From an uncultured Pelagibacteraceae bacterium (GTDB lineage Bacteria; Pseudomonadota; Alphaproteobacteria; Pelagibacterales; Pelagibacteraceae): DNA of 64,000 nucleotides. Shown here in pieces: positions 39,919 through 48,375 of the stretch (position 1 is its first letter; each line of letters opens with the position of its first letter). A program made the position numbers and the translations under genes. The notes under the pieces were generated by a model that searched no databases, was not told the DNA's origin, and saw only the letters and a list, made by a program, of their open reading frames with translations. The stretch is from contig CABXYU010000003.1 of assembly GCA_902516625.1 (NCBI GenBank), forward strand, positions 18,312-82,311. Direction: 5' to 3'.

Positions 39919-40589
39919 TTAAAACTGTATTTTTTCTCTAAAAATTTTATCACATTATGAATTAAAAAAGTCATAAATAGATAAATACCACCTGCTACAA
40001 TAAATACTTCTATGGGTTTAAAAGTTGTAGAAATTATATATTTTGCAACTCCAGTTAAATCCATTATTGTAACTGTACTAGCGAGAGAAGTTCCTTTCAT
40101 CATTAAAATAATTTCATTTCCATATGCTGGTAATGACTGTCTAATAGCGATTGGTATTTGAATTTTATAAAAAATTATTTTATTAGGAATTCCTAAACTC
40201 TTTCCGGCCTCTATAATACCAGGTTTAATTGTTTGGAATGCTGATCTTAAGATTTCAGATGTATAAGCACCCGTATTAAGTGCAAAAGCAATTATTGCAC
40301 ACCAATATGGTTCTTTTAAAATTACCCATAATACTGTTGATCTTAAATATTCAATTTGACCTAAACCAAAATAAATAATGAATATTTGAACTAATAATGG
40401 CGTTCCTCTAAATACATATGAATATCCATATGCAAATTTATTAACAAAACTGTTTTTGTGTAATCTTAAGAGTGCAAAAAATAAACCGATAAACAATCCT
40501 ACAATTAAAGAAACTGATAAAAGTTTTAAAGTTATTACAGCAGCACTAATCAATTTTGGAAAACTATTAGACATTAATTCAAAATCCAT
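39915..40589 (-). CDS. Polar amino acid ABC transporter permease
   Basis: YSYVFRGTPLLVQIFIIYFGLGQ; NTGAYTSEILRSAFQTIKPGIIEAGKSLG. Confidence 0.93.
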   Translation of the reverse strand: MDFELMSNSFPKLISAAVITLKLLSVSLIVGLFIGLFFALLRLHKNSFVNKFAYGYSYVFRGTPLLVQIFIIYFGLGQIEYLRSTVLWVILKEPYWCAIIAFALNTGAYTSEILRSAFQTIKPGIIEAGKSLGIPNKIIFYKIQIPIAIRQSLPAYGNEIILMMKGTSLASTVTIMDLTGVAKYIISTTFKPIEVFIVAGGIYLFMTFLIHNVIKFLEKKYSFN

Positions 40590-41281
40590 TAGTACCCCCT
40601 GCTATACTTTACTTCTAATTTATTGATTAGTTTCATGCTTAAATAAGTTAACATCAAATATAGAACTGCTGCAAAAGAGTAAAAAAACAGAGGATCTCTG
40701 GTGGATCCAGCCGCAATATAAGATTGTCTCATTATTTCGACTAAACCTGTTACAGAAATTAATGAGGTATCTTTAAGAGTGATTTGCCAAACGTTACTAA
40801 GATTTGGAATTGCAAGTCTAAGCATTTGGGGAAGAATAATTTTATAAAATTGTTTAAATTTACTAAAACCTAAAACTTTAGCGGCTTCAAATTGACCTTT
40901 GTCTATTGATTGAATCGCTCCTCTAAAAACTTCTGTAGAATAAGCACCAGAAATAATTCCAATAGCAAATGAACCAGTTACAAATGCATTGATCTCTATG
41001 TATTCATTATAACCAAACATTGAGGCAACAAACATTATTGCTCCACTTCCTCCAAAAAAGAAAAGATAAATGACAAGAAGTTCAGGCACTCCTCTAATTA
41101 CTGTTGTGTAAATATTCGCTACTAAGTTTAAAGATTTGAATTTGGATAATTTTAATGGAGTAAAAATCCCAGCAAAGCTAAAACCAATTACCATCGCTGT
41201 AATTGATACGGCTATTGTCATTAGAGTGGCTCGGAATAACTCATCACCCCAACCAGTATCACCAAATGCTAGAAGTTCCAT
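40589..41281 (-). CDS. Polar amino acid ABC transporter permease
   Basis: TTVIRGVPELLVIYLFFFGG; GAYSTEVFRGAIQSIDKGQFEAAKVLG. Confidence 0.93.
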   Translation of the reverse strand: MELLAFGDTGWGDELFRATLMTIAVSITAMVIGFSFAGIFTPLKLSKFKSLNLVANIYTTVIRGVPELLVIYLFFFGGSGAIMFVASMFGYNEYIEINAFVTGSFAIGIISGAYSTEVFRGAIQSIDKGQFEAAKVLGFSKFKQFYKIILPQMLRLAIPNLSNVWQITLKDTSLISVTGLVEIMRQSYIAAGSTRDPLFFYSFAAVLYLMLTYLSMKLINKLEVKYSRGY

Positions 41282-41287
41282 ACAGAC

Positions 41288-41312
41288 TGGCGACTATACA
41301 TGATAGTCGCCA
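41288..41312 (-). other. Intercistronic hairpin between amino-acid SBP and permease genes
   Basis: TGGCGACTA (41288-41296) / TAGTCGCCA (41304-41312), 9-bp perfect stem, 7-nt loop, no U-run. Confidence 0.65.
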
Positions 41313-41326
41313 AATCTAAAATTTAA

Positions 41327-42157
41327 TTACATAGAAGCGTCGAAACCGAACCATTTAGTAGCTATTCTACTAATATCTCCGTTCTTTCTTGCTTTATTGA
41401 TTGCAGCATTAAACTTTTTCAAAAGTTCAGTATCATCTTTTCTAATACCAACTCCAACACCGTTTCCAAATGCACCACCTGAAAAAGTTGGGCCTGTTAA
41501 TACAACTGGTTTTCCTGATTTTTCTGCATAATCACTGAATGCTACCGCTGCAGCCAATGCAGCATCACATCTTCCTGAAGCTAAATCTAAGTTCACTTCA
41601 TCTTGTGTTTTATACGTTCTTACATTTACTTTTCCAACATCACCTGAGTCTAAAAAGTTTTGGTGAATTGTTGCAGTTTGTACACATACAGTTTTACCTG
41701 CTAGTGCCGTTGTAAGAGTTTTTAATGCTTTTTTCGCAGCTGCATTTGGTTTAGTGAGATTAATTCCAGCCGGAGTATCTAAACCCTCTAAGCTTGAACC
41801 TTTCATAACAGCTAAAGATGCAACTTCATCAGCATAACCTTGAGAAAAGCTAATAGCTTTCTGTCTTTCTGCAGTAATTGACATTCCTGCCATTATTGCA
41901 TCAAACTTTCTCATAATTAGTGCTGGTATCATTCCATCCCAATCTTGCTCAACTATCGTACACTGCTGTCCAATATATCTGCACAATGTGTAAGCTAACT
42001 CCACTTCAAATCCGATTAATTTACCAGACTCATCTTTAGAATTCCATGGAGGGTAAGCGCCTTCTGTTCCAATTCTTATTTTATCAGCATTAGCATTCCC
42101 TATAACTAATAAAGAAAGTAAAACTGAAAAAATAAATTTTTTGAATATATTCATCAT
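41327..42157 (-). CDS. Polar amino acid ABC transporter substrate-binding protein (Arg/Orn/Lys/octopine type)
   Basis: Signal peptide, KIRIGTEGAYPPWNSKDESGKLIGFEVELA; FDAIMAGMSITAERQKAISFS. Confidence 0.92.
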   Translation of the reverse strand: MMNIFKKFIFSVLLSLLVIGNANADKIRIGTEGAYPPWNSKDESGKLIGFEVELAYTLCRYIGQQCTIVEQDWDGMIPALIMRKFDAIMAGMSITAERQKAISFSQGYADEVASLAVMKGSSLEGLDTPAGINLTKPNAAAKKALKTLTTALAGKTVCVQTATIHQNFLDSGDVGKVNVRTYKTQDEVNLDLASGRCDAALAAAVAFSDYAEKSGKPVVLTGPTFSGGAFGNGVGVGIRKDDTELLKKFNAAINKARKNGDISRIATKWFGFDASM

Positions 42158-42214
42158 TCTCTCCTTTAATAAAAAAATAGTATTTCATAAATTACAGATT
42201 TAAAAAAGAAAAAA

Positions 42215-43255
42215 TTAATGATTTATTGATGATGAGAAATTCCAAGAACAGTCAAAACTAGGCACATAAACCCTTGATAATTTAGTATTTCCAAAATGGT
42301 GGTGAAAGATATTCAGCCAATTTTCAACTTGGTGGGGTTTTTTATCTTGACTTCCAACTTGAGCAGTTATTACTCCTTTAGGTTTCAAAATTCTTACTAA
42401 AGAGTCCATATTTTTTGCTGCAAGATCAATACAGAATTGATCATCATTTAGATCAACAAATATATGATCGTAAGTATCTTCTTTTACTGACTTTATACTT
42501 TCAAATGCATCACCCCAAACACATTTCACAGAATTCTTTTCAGTAGCTTTTTTTCCAATATCTCCTAAATGTTTATTACAGACGTCTACTACCTCAGGAT
42601 CTAGTTCATACCAATCTATAAAATTAAACTTTTTAGAAATACATTCTCGTGCAACACCGCCATCTCCCCCACCAATTATTGCAGCTTTGTCATTATTTTT
42701 ATTCAATTTTAAACCTGAGCCAATAAAAGTTGAGCTATAAAGATGCTCGTCTGATGACGCTACTTGAATTTCACCATCGATAAACAAAGATTTTCCAAAC
42801 TGCTCAAGTTCTAAAATTTCTATATGTTGACCTACTTTTGATTTAAAGTCTTCTAAAACTTCGTTAACTACATATGCTTTTTGAAGTCCTGGGGAGCTGT
42901 AAATATCATGATAAAGAGACCTAGTGTCTCTATTAAATTCCTTTTTAACAATTCTTTTGTACCTAAATTCGCTTTTAATAATATCTATTGCTACAGATGG
43001 GCTTATTTTTCCACATGTAAAAAAATCAAAGCTAATTATTCCTTTCTCTGGAAAAGTATGAAAACTTATATGGCTTTCTGCCAATAAAGCCAAAATAGTA
43101 AAACCCTGGGGTTCAAATTTATATTTGGATATATTTAATATAGTAACGTCAGCTGCTTTTGCAATTTTCTTGATAACTTTTTCATAAACAGAAGGATCAT
43201 ACTCTTTTGAAGTTCCAATTATATCTAAAGTAATATGCTCCCCAACTTTAATCAT
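42215..43255 (-). CDS. Fused S-adenosylmethionine decarboxylase (SpeD) - spermidine synthase-like (SpeE) protein
   Basis: N-terminal ESHISFHTFPEKGIISFDFFTCG (class 1b AdoMetDC with ES processing site), C-terminal AAIIGGGDGGVARECI...WYELDPEVVDVC...GDAFESI aminopropyltransferase. Confidence 0.92.
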   Translation of the reverse strand: MIKVGEHITLDIIGTSKEYDPSVYEKVIKKIAKAADVTILNISKYKFEPQGFTILALLAESHISFHTFPEKGIISFDFFTCGKISPSVAIDIIKSEFRYKRIVKKEFNRDTRSLYHDIYSSPGLQKAYVVNEVLEDFKSKVGQHIEILELEQFGKSLFIDGEIQVASSDEHLYSSTFIGSGLKLNKNNDKAAIIGGGDGGVARECISKKFNFIDWYELDPEVVDVCNKHLGDIGKKATEKNSVKCVWGDAFESIKSVKEDTYDHIFVDLNDDQFCIDLAAKNMDSLVRILKPKGVITAQVGSQDKKPHQVENWLNIFHHHFGNTKLSRVYVPSFDCSWNFSSSINH

Positions 43256-43256
43256 C

Positions 43257-43913
43257 TTACCCTTTTTTATAATTTTTAGCCTTATCTAAAACTTTTTTCA
43301 TTTCTTGAAATGAAAGAATCTTAGGTTGACCTAACCTTAGAGCAATAGTGTATTGATGACAAATATTTTCTACCTCTTGTGCAAGCTCGAAAGCTTGCTC
43401 TAAATTTTTACCAAAGGCAACCTGACCGTGATTAGACATTAAGCAAGCACTTCTGTTTTGTAGAGCTTTAATTACATTTTTAGACAACTCTTTTGTTCCA
43501 AAAGTAGCGTATTCAGCACATTTAATGTCCTCACCACCAGCTAGTGCAATCATATAATGAAATGGAGGAATTGACTTTCCATGTGAGGATACAGCCGTTG
43601 CGTGTGGAGAATGTGCATGGACAATCGCTTGAGCATCTTTTTTATCAACATAAATATCTCTATGAAATCTCCATTCAGATGAAGGATTATTGCTTGGGTC
43701 ATTATTTTCTACTTCCTCCTTTAAGCCCATAAAAACAATATCCTCTGGTTTTAAGGTCTCATATTTTTTTCCCGAGGGAGTAATCAAGTAACCATCTATA
43801 TCTTTTTCTTTAGATCTGAGAGATATATTGCCAGATCTAAGTGGTGAAAGATTTGTAGAATTCAGCTTTAAGGAATATTCAATAATTTGATTTCTTTGAT
43901 CTAAATTTTTCAT
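43257..43913 (-). CDS. Class II aldolase, FucA-like (candidate methylthioribulose-1-phosphate aldolase)
   Basis: PSSEWRFHRDIY, VHAHSPHATAVS, FHYMIALAGGEDIKCAEYATFGTKELS, MSNHGQVAFG; 4-nt overlap with mtnA. Confidence 0.88.
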   Translation of the reverse strand: MKNLDQRNQIIEYSLKLNSTNLSPLRSGNISLRSKEKDIDGYLITPSGKKYETLKPEDIVFMGLKEEVENNDPSNNPSSEWRFHRDIYVDKKDAQAIVHAHSPHATAVSSHGKSIPPFHYMIALAGGEDIKCAEYATFGTKELSKNVIKALQNRSACLMSNHGQVAFGKNLEQAFELAQEVENICHQYTIALRLGQPKILSFQEMKKVLDKAKNYKKG

Positions 43914-44980
43914 TTAAATAATCTCTTTAAGCCGTTTAGAGATGCCTCACATACACCCTTTTCAGTAATTAAACCTGTTACATACTTAGCGGGTGTTACA
44001 TCAAAAGCCAAGTTTATCGCTTTACTTTTTTTTGGATAAATTTGTATTTTTTTTATATTTCCATTTTCATCTAAACCTTCCATGTGTGATAATTCCTTTG
44101 AATTTCTCTCTTCAATAGGAATATCTTTATGATCTTTAATATTCCAATCAATTGTTGAGCTTGGTAATGCTACATAAAAAGGAACGTTGTTATCATGAGC
44201 TGCTAGTGCTTTTAAATAAGTTCCAACTTTATTACAAACATCACCATTAGCTAAAGTTCTGTCAGTTCCAACAATGCAAATATCAACTTGATTTCTTTGC
44301 ATTAAAATTCCACCAGTATTGTCTGCTATAATTGTATTTTTAATTCCTTCTTCATTCAGTTCATATGAGGTTAAGTTAGCTCCTTGATTTCTTGGCCTTG
44401 TTTCATCTGCCCAAACGTGAATTGGAATACCTTTTTTATGCGCATGATATATTGGAGAAGTTGCTGTTCCCCAATTTATTGTTGCAAGCCACCCTGCATT
44501 ACAATGGGTTAAAATATTTACTGTGTCCTTTTTTTTATTATAAATTTCCTCAATTATTTTAAGACCATTTAATCCTATATTTTCACAAAACTTTACATCT
44601 TCTTCACAAATTTCTTTTGCTTTATTGATTGCTATTTCTAAAATTTTATTACTATTAACGCCTGATATTTCGCTCATCATTCTATCGACAGCCCACTTTA
44701 GATTTATTGCGGTTGGTCTCGAACTAATTAAATTTTCTGATGATTTTTTTAAAAAAGATTTATCGTTATTTTCAATGATTGCTAAAACTAATCCATAAGC
44801 TGCTGTCGCTCCTATTAATGGTGCCCCTCTAACCTCCATTACTTTGATTGCATTTATTGCATCTTTAACCGTTTTAAGATCTTTTATTATAAATTGATGT
44901 GGAAGTTTCGTTTGATCAATTATTTTAACAACATTGTTTTCAAACCAAATCGTACGGTATTCTTTTCCCTCTATTCTCAT
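43910..44980 (-). CDS. mtnA: S-methyl-5-thioribose-1-phosphate isomerase
   Basis: MEVRGAPLIGATAAYGL; HCNAGWLATINWGTATSPIY; VWADETRPRNQGANLT; IVGTDR. Confidence 0.96.
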   Translation of the reverse strand: MRIEGKEYRTIWFENNVVKIIDQTKLPHQFIIKDLKTVKDAINAIKVMEVRGAPLIGATAAYGLVLAIIENNDKSFLKKSSENLISSRPTAINLKWAVDRMMSEISGVNSNKILEIAINKAKEICEEDVKFCENIGLNGLKIIEEIYNKKKDTVNILTHCNAGWLATINWGTATSPIYHAHKKGIPIHVWADETRPRNQGANLTSYELNEEGIKNTIIADNTGGILMQRNQVDICIVGTDRTLANGDVCNKVGTYLKALAAHDNNVPFYVALPSSTIDWNIKDHKDIPIEERNSKELSHMEGLDENGNIKKIQIYPKKSKAINLAFDVTPAKYVTGLITEKGVCEASLNGLKRLFK

Positions 44981-45849
44981 TTATTAAGAACTCTACCTGC
45001 AACTGTTTTAAGTTTATCTTTTGTTTTTTGGGTTCTTTTTTCAGGTGCTGTTATAAGTGCAACATCTAAACAATTGTTAGTTGGATCTTTAGGGTCAATA
45101 TGATTTTCAAAGTTTTCTATTAAGTTTTTAATCATATTTTTGGCTTTTGCTGCATTTCCTAGAAGGACTTTAATTACTTGTTGCACATCAACATTTTCAT
45201 GATCTAGATGCCAACAATCATAATCTGTCACCATGGATACAGATGCATATCTTATTTCAGCTTCTCTTGCTAATTTTGCCTCTGGCATATTTGTCATTCC
45301 AATAACATCTGCCTTCCAAGATCTATATAAATTTGATTCTGCTAATGTTGAAAATTGTGGACCCTCCATAACAACGTATGTTCCGTTTCTCTGATATTCA
45401 ATTTTTTCTTTTTTGATTGCTTCCTCGCACGCATTCATTAATCCATTAGAAGTTGGATGTGCCATTGAAACATGTGCAACTATTTCATCATCAAAAAATG
45501 TTTTATCTCTTGCAAATGTTCGATCAATAAACTGATCAACAATAACAAACTTTCCTGGTTGAAGTTCTTCTTTTAAAGACCCTACAGCTGATACAGAAAC
45601 AATATCTGTTACACCTAATTGTTTCAGCGCATCAATATTTGCTCTAAAATTAATTTTGGATGGAGATATAAAATGGCCTCTACCATGTCTAGGTAAGAAA
45701 TAAATCTCTTTATTATTGTAACTTGTTTTTAAAATTTTATCTGATGGTTTTCCCCACGGGGTACTCAAATCCAATAATTCTCTATCTTTAAACTCTTCAA
45801 CGTCATAAAGACCGCTCCCTCCAATAATTGCTAATTTATTTATTGTCAT
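44977..45849 (-). CDS. mtnP: S-methyl-5'-thioadenosine phosphorylase
   Basis: LAIIGGSGLYDVEEF; FLPRHGRGHFISPSKINFRANIDALKQLGVTDIVSVSAVGSL; EGPQFSTLAES. Confidence 0.96.
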   Translation of the reverse strand: MTINKLAIIGGSGLYDVEEFKDRELLDLSTPWGKPSDKILKTSYNNKEIYFLPRHGRGHFISPSKINFRANIDALKQLGVTDIVSVSAVGSLKEELQPGKFVIVDQFIDRTFARDKTFFDDEIVAHVSMAHPTSNGLMNACEEAIKKEKIEYQRNGTYVVMEGPQFSTLAESNLYRSWKADVIGMTNMPEAKLAREAEIRYASVSMVTDYDCWHLDHENVDVQQVIKVLLGNAAKAKNMIKNLIENFENHIDPKDPTNNCLDVALITAPEKRTQKTKDKLKTVAGRVLNK

Positions 45850-45890
45850 GTTTAAAATTTGATTTATTTATACTTTAATAAATAGCTATT
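45850..45890. promoter_or_regulatory. Short shared divergent promoter region between mtnP and apt
   Basis: 41-bp AT-rich gap between divergent start codons. Confidence 0.5.
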
Positions 45891-46418
45891 ATGAATTTAA
45901 AAGATTTTATTAGATCAATTCCAGATTATCCAAAAAAAGGTATTTTATTTAGGGATATAACTACACTAATCAAAGATGAAAAAGCTTTTTCAGAAACAAT
46001 CAATCAAATTGTGGAAAAATCTAAGAAATTTAATTTTAACAAAATTGCAGCCATTGAGTCGCGTGGTTTTGTCTTCGCTTCTGCAGTTTCATATATTTTA
46101 AAGAAACCTTTTATAATGCTTAGAAAAAAAGATAAGCTTCCAGCTGATGTTCATTCTGTAGATTTTGAACTTGAATATGGCACTGCAACAATTGAAGTGC
46201 ATAAAGATTCCATTAATGAGAATGATACAGTTTTGATTATTGATGATTTGATAGCAACAGGCGGTACGGCTGCAGCTGCAGCAAAACTTATTGAAATTTC
46301 AAAAGGTGAGGTCTCTGCTTTTATATTTGTTATAAATTTATTTGACTTAGGGGGGTGTGATAAATTGATTGATAAAAAATATAAAGTTGAAAATTTAATA
46401 GAATTTCCTGGACATTAA
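45891..46418 (+). CDS. apt: Adenine phosphoribosyltransferase
   Basis: IRSIPDYPKKGILFRDITTLIKD; IESRGFVFA; VLIIDDLIATGGTAAAA. Confidence 0.97.
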   Translation: MNLKDFIRSIPDYPKKGILFRDITTLIKDEKAFSETINQIVEKSKKFNFNKIAAIESRGFVFASAVSYILKKPFIMLRKKDKLPADVHSVDFELEYGTATIEVHKDSINENDTVLIIDDLIATGGTAAAAAKLIEISKGEVSAFIFVINLFDLGGCDKLIDKKYKVENLIEFPGH

Positions 46419-47299
46419 TTTTTTATTTTCGGTCTAAAAGACGATTTTTTTCCAGCTGCTGCATTTAAAAAACCTAAAACCCTTTGCAAATAAATTTGTT
46501 TCTCATTATTTTTTTTTGTCAGGAAATACAAAAAAAATTTTATTATAGAAGAAAGGAGGCTTGGTAATCCATTTATAAATGCAAACAAGTAGCCATAATG
46601 TTTCTTATTAAAGTAAAATTTTGACCAAACCCAGTGCCAATTTCTTGAAAGCTCAATTTCATAATTATATTCTGAATTGACAGCTTTACCGCCTAAATGT
46701 TTTATTCTAGATCTTGGTATTATAAATATATTCCTATTATAGCTATTTAATCTTTTACAAAGATCATCGTTTTCAAGATACATAAAAAAATTTTCATCAA
46801 AAAAATAAAAATTTTCAATATTATTTAATTCTTTTAAATTAAAAACCATAGCATAACCATCAATACTTTTTACTTTAAAAGGATCTAAATTTTTTTCATC
46901 TCTTAAAAATTTTTTATCAATTTTATAATTAGGATATTTTGCATCGGATGAAATTGGTGCTGAAATTGCAAATGTGTCTAATTTTTTTGATTCGCTTATT
47001 AGTTTGTCAATTGACTTTTCTTCAAAAATTACATCAGGATTAATAATAATTGCAAAATCAGTTTTTACATACTTCAACCCAAGATTATTGCCAGATCCCA
47101 TACCTAAATTGGTTGAAGATAATATACATTCCACATTGGAGTATTTTTTCTCAATATTTTCTTTAAATTTTTTATCATTTGAATTGTCAACGACAACTAT
47201 CTTAATTTCATTAGGAATTGATTTAATACAATTATCAATAACTTGATCGCTTTTAAACGACACTATGACAGCTGTTAAATTTTGCCTAGATATTGACAT
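46415..47299 (-). CDS. Glycosyltransferase family 2 (rhamnosyltransferase-like)
   Basis: TAVIVSFKSDQVIDNCIKSIP; STNLGMGSGNNLGLKYVKTDFAIIINPDV; FFMYLENDDLCKRL. Confidence 0.9.
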   Translation of the reverse strand: MSISRQNLTAVIVSFKSDQVIDNCIKSIPNEIKIVVVDNSNDKKFKENIEKKYSNVECILSSTNLGMGSGNNLGLKYVKTDFAIIINPDVIFEEKSIDKLISESKKLDTFAISAPISSDAKYPNYKIDKKFLRDEKNLDPFKVKSIDGYAMVFNLKELNNIENFYFFDENFFMYLENDDLCKRLNSYNRNIFIIPRSRIKHLGGKAVNSEYNYEIELSRNWHWVWSKFYFNKKHYGYLFAFINGLPSLLSSIIKFFLYFLTKKNNEKQIYLQRVLGFLNAAAGKKSSFRPKIKN

Positions 47300-47358
47300 A
47301 TGATAAGTATATTCAACTATACTAATACTTTTTACTAATGTAAAAAATAATTTATCTA

Positions 47359-48375
47359 ATGAAAAAAATAATAGTAACAGGAGGATTGGGCTTTATTGGA
47401 AGTAATCTGATTGATCTACTTTTAAAAAGAAATTATGAGGTTCTTAATATTGATAAAGTAACTTATTCGTCAAACTTTTATAATACAAAAGAATTTAAAA
47501 ACTCAAAAAAATATAAATTTGTAAAGTGTGATATTAAAGAAAAGAGGATCAGAAATATAATATTTAATTTTAAACCTGATTGTATTTTTAATTTGGCAGC
47601 AGAAACACATGTTGACAGATCTATAGACAACCCTGAAAGCTTTATTCAAAGTAATATTGTTGGTGTATATAATTTATTGGAAACATTTAGAAACTTCTCA
47701 AAAAAAAATAAAAAAAGTAGGCTCATCCATATCTCCACTGATGAAGTATATGGTGATGTGCTTAGGGGTAGATCGTCTGAGAGCTATCCCTACAAACCAA
47801 GTTCTCCTTATGCAGCAAGTAAGGCTGCCTCAGATCATTTAGTAAGTTCATATGTTAGAACGTATAACATACCAGCAATTGTAACAAATTGTTCAAACAA
47901 CTATGGCCCAAAACAACACCCAGAAAAACTTATTCCTAAATTGATTTACAACATTCTTAACAATAAGCCCTTACCAATTTATGGTAAAGGTAGAAACTCT
48001 AGAGAATGGATTTATGTTAAAGATCATTGTGAAGCTTTAATTAAAGTCTTTCAAAAGGGTAAGCTGGGTGAATTTTATAATATTGGCTCTAATATAAATT
48101 TAAGTAATCTAGAAGTTTCTAGAAGTTTAATTTATATATCAAAAAAAATAAGCAATTTGAGGAATAACGTAAAAATTTTATTTATTAAAGACCGCCCTGG
48201 TCATGATTTACGATATGCTTTAAATAGTAATAAAATTAGAAAGACGTTAAAATGGAATCCAAAAATAAATTTCAAAAAAGGAATAAAATTAACATTTGAA
48301 TGGTATAAAAATAATAAGTCTTACTATAAATCAATTTCAAAAAAAGATATCACTAAAAGATTGGGTAACAGATGA
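47359..48375 (+). CDS. rfbB: dTDP-glucose 4,6-dehydratase
   Basis: KKIIVTGGLGFIGSNLIDLLL; AAETHVDRSIDNPESFIQSN; STDEVYGD; YAASKAASDH. Confidence 0.95.
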   Translation: MKKIIVTGGLGFIGSNLIDLLLKRNYEVLNIDKVTYSSNFYNTKEFKNSKKYKFVKCDIKEKRIRNIIFNFKPDCIFNLAAETHVDRSIDNPESFIQSNIVGVYNLLETFRNFSKKNKKSRLIHISTDEVYGDVLRGRSSESYPYKPSSPYAASKAASDHLVSSYVRTYNIPAIVTNCSNNYGPKQHPEKLIPKLIYNILNNKPLPIYGKGRNSREWIYVKDHCEALIKVFQKGKLGEFYNIGSNINLSNLEVSRSLIYISKKISNLRNNVKILFIKDRPGHDLRYALNSNKIRKTLKWNPKINFKKGIKLTFEWYKNNKSYYKSISKKDITKRLGNR

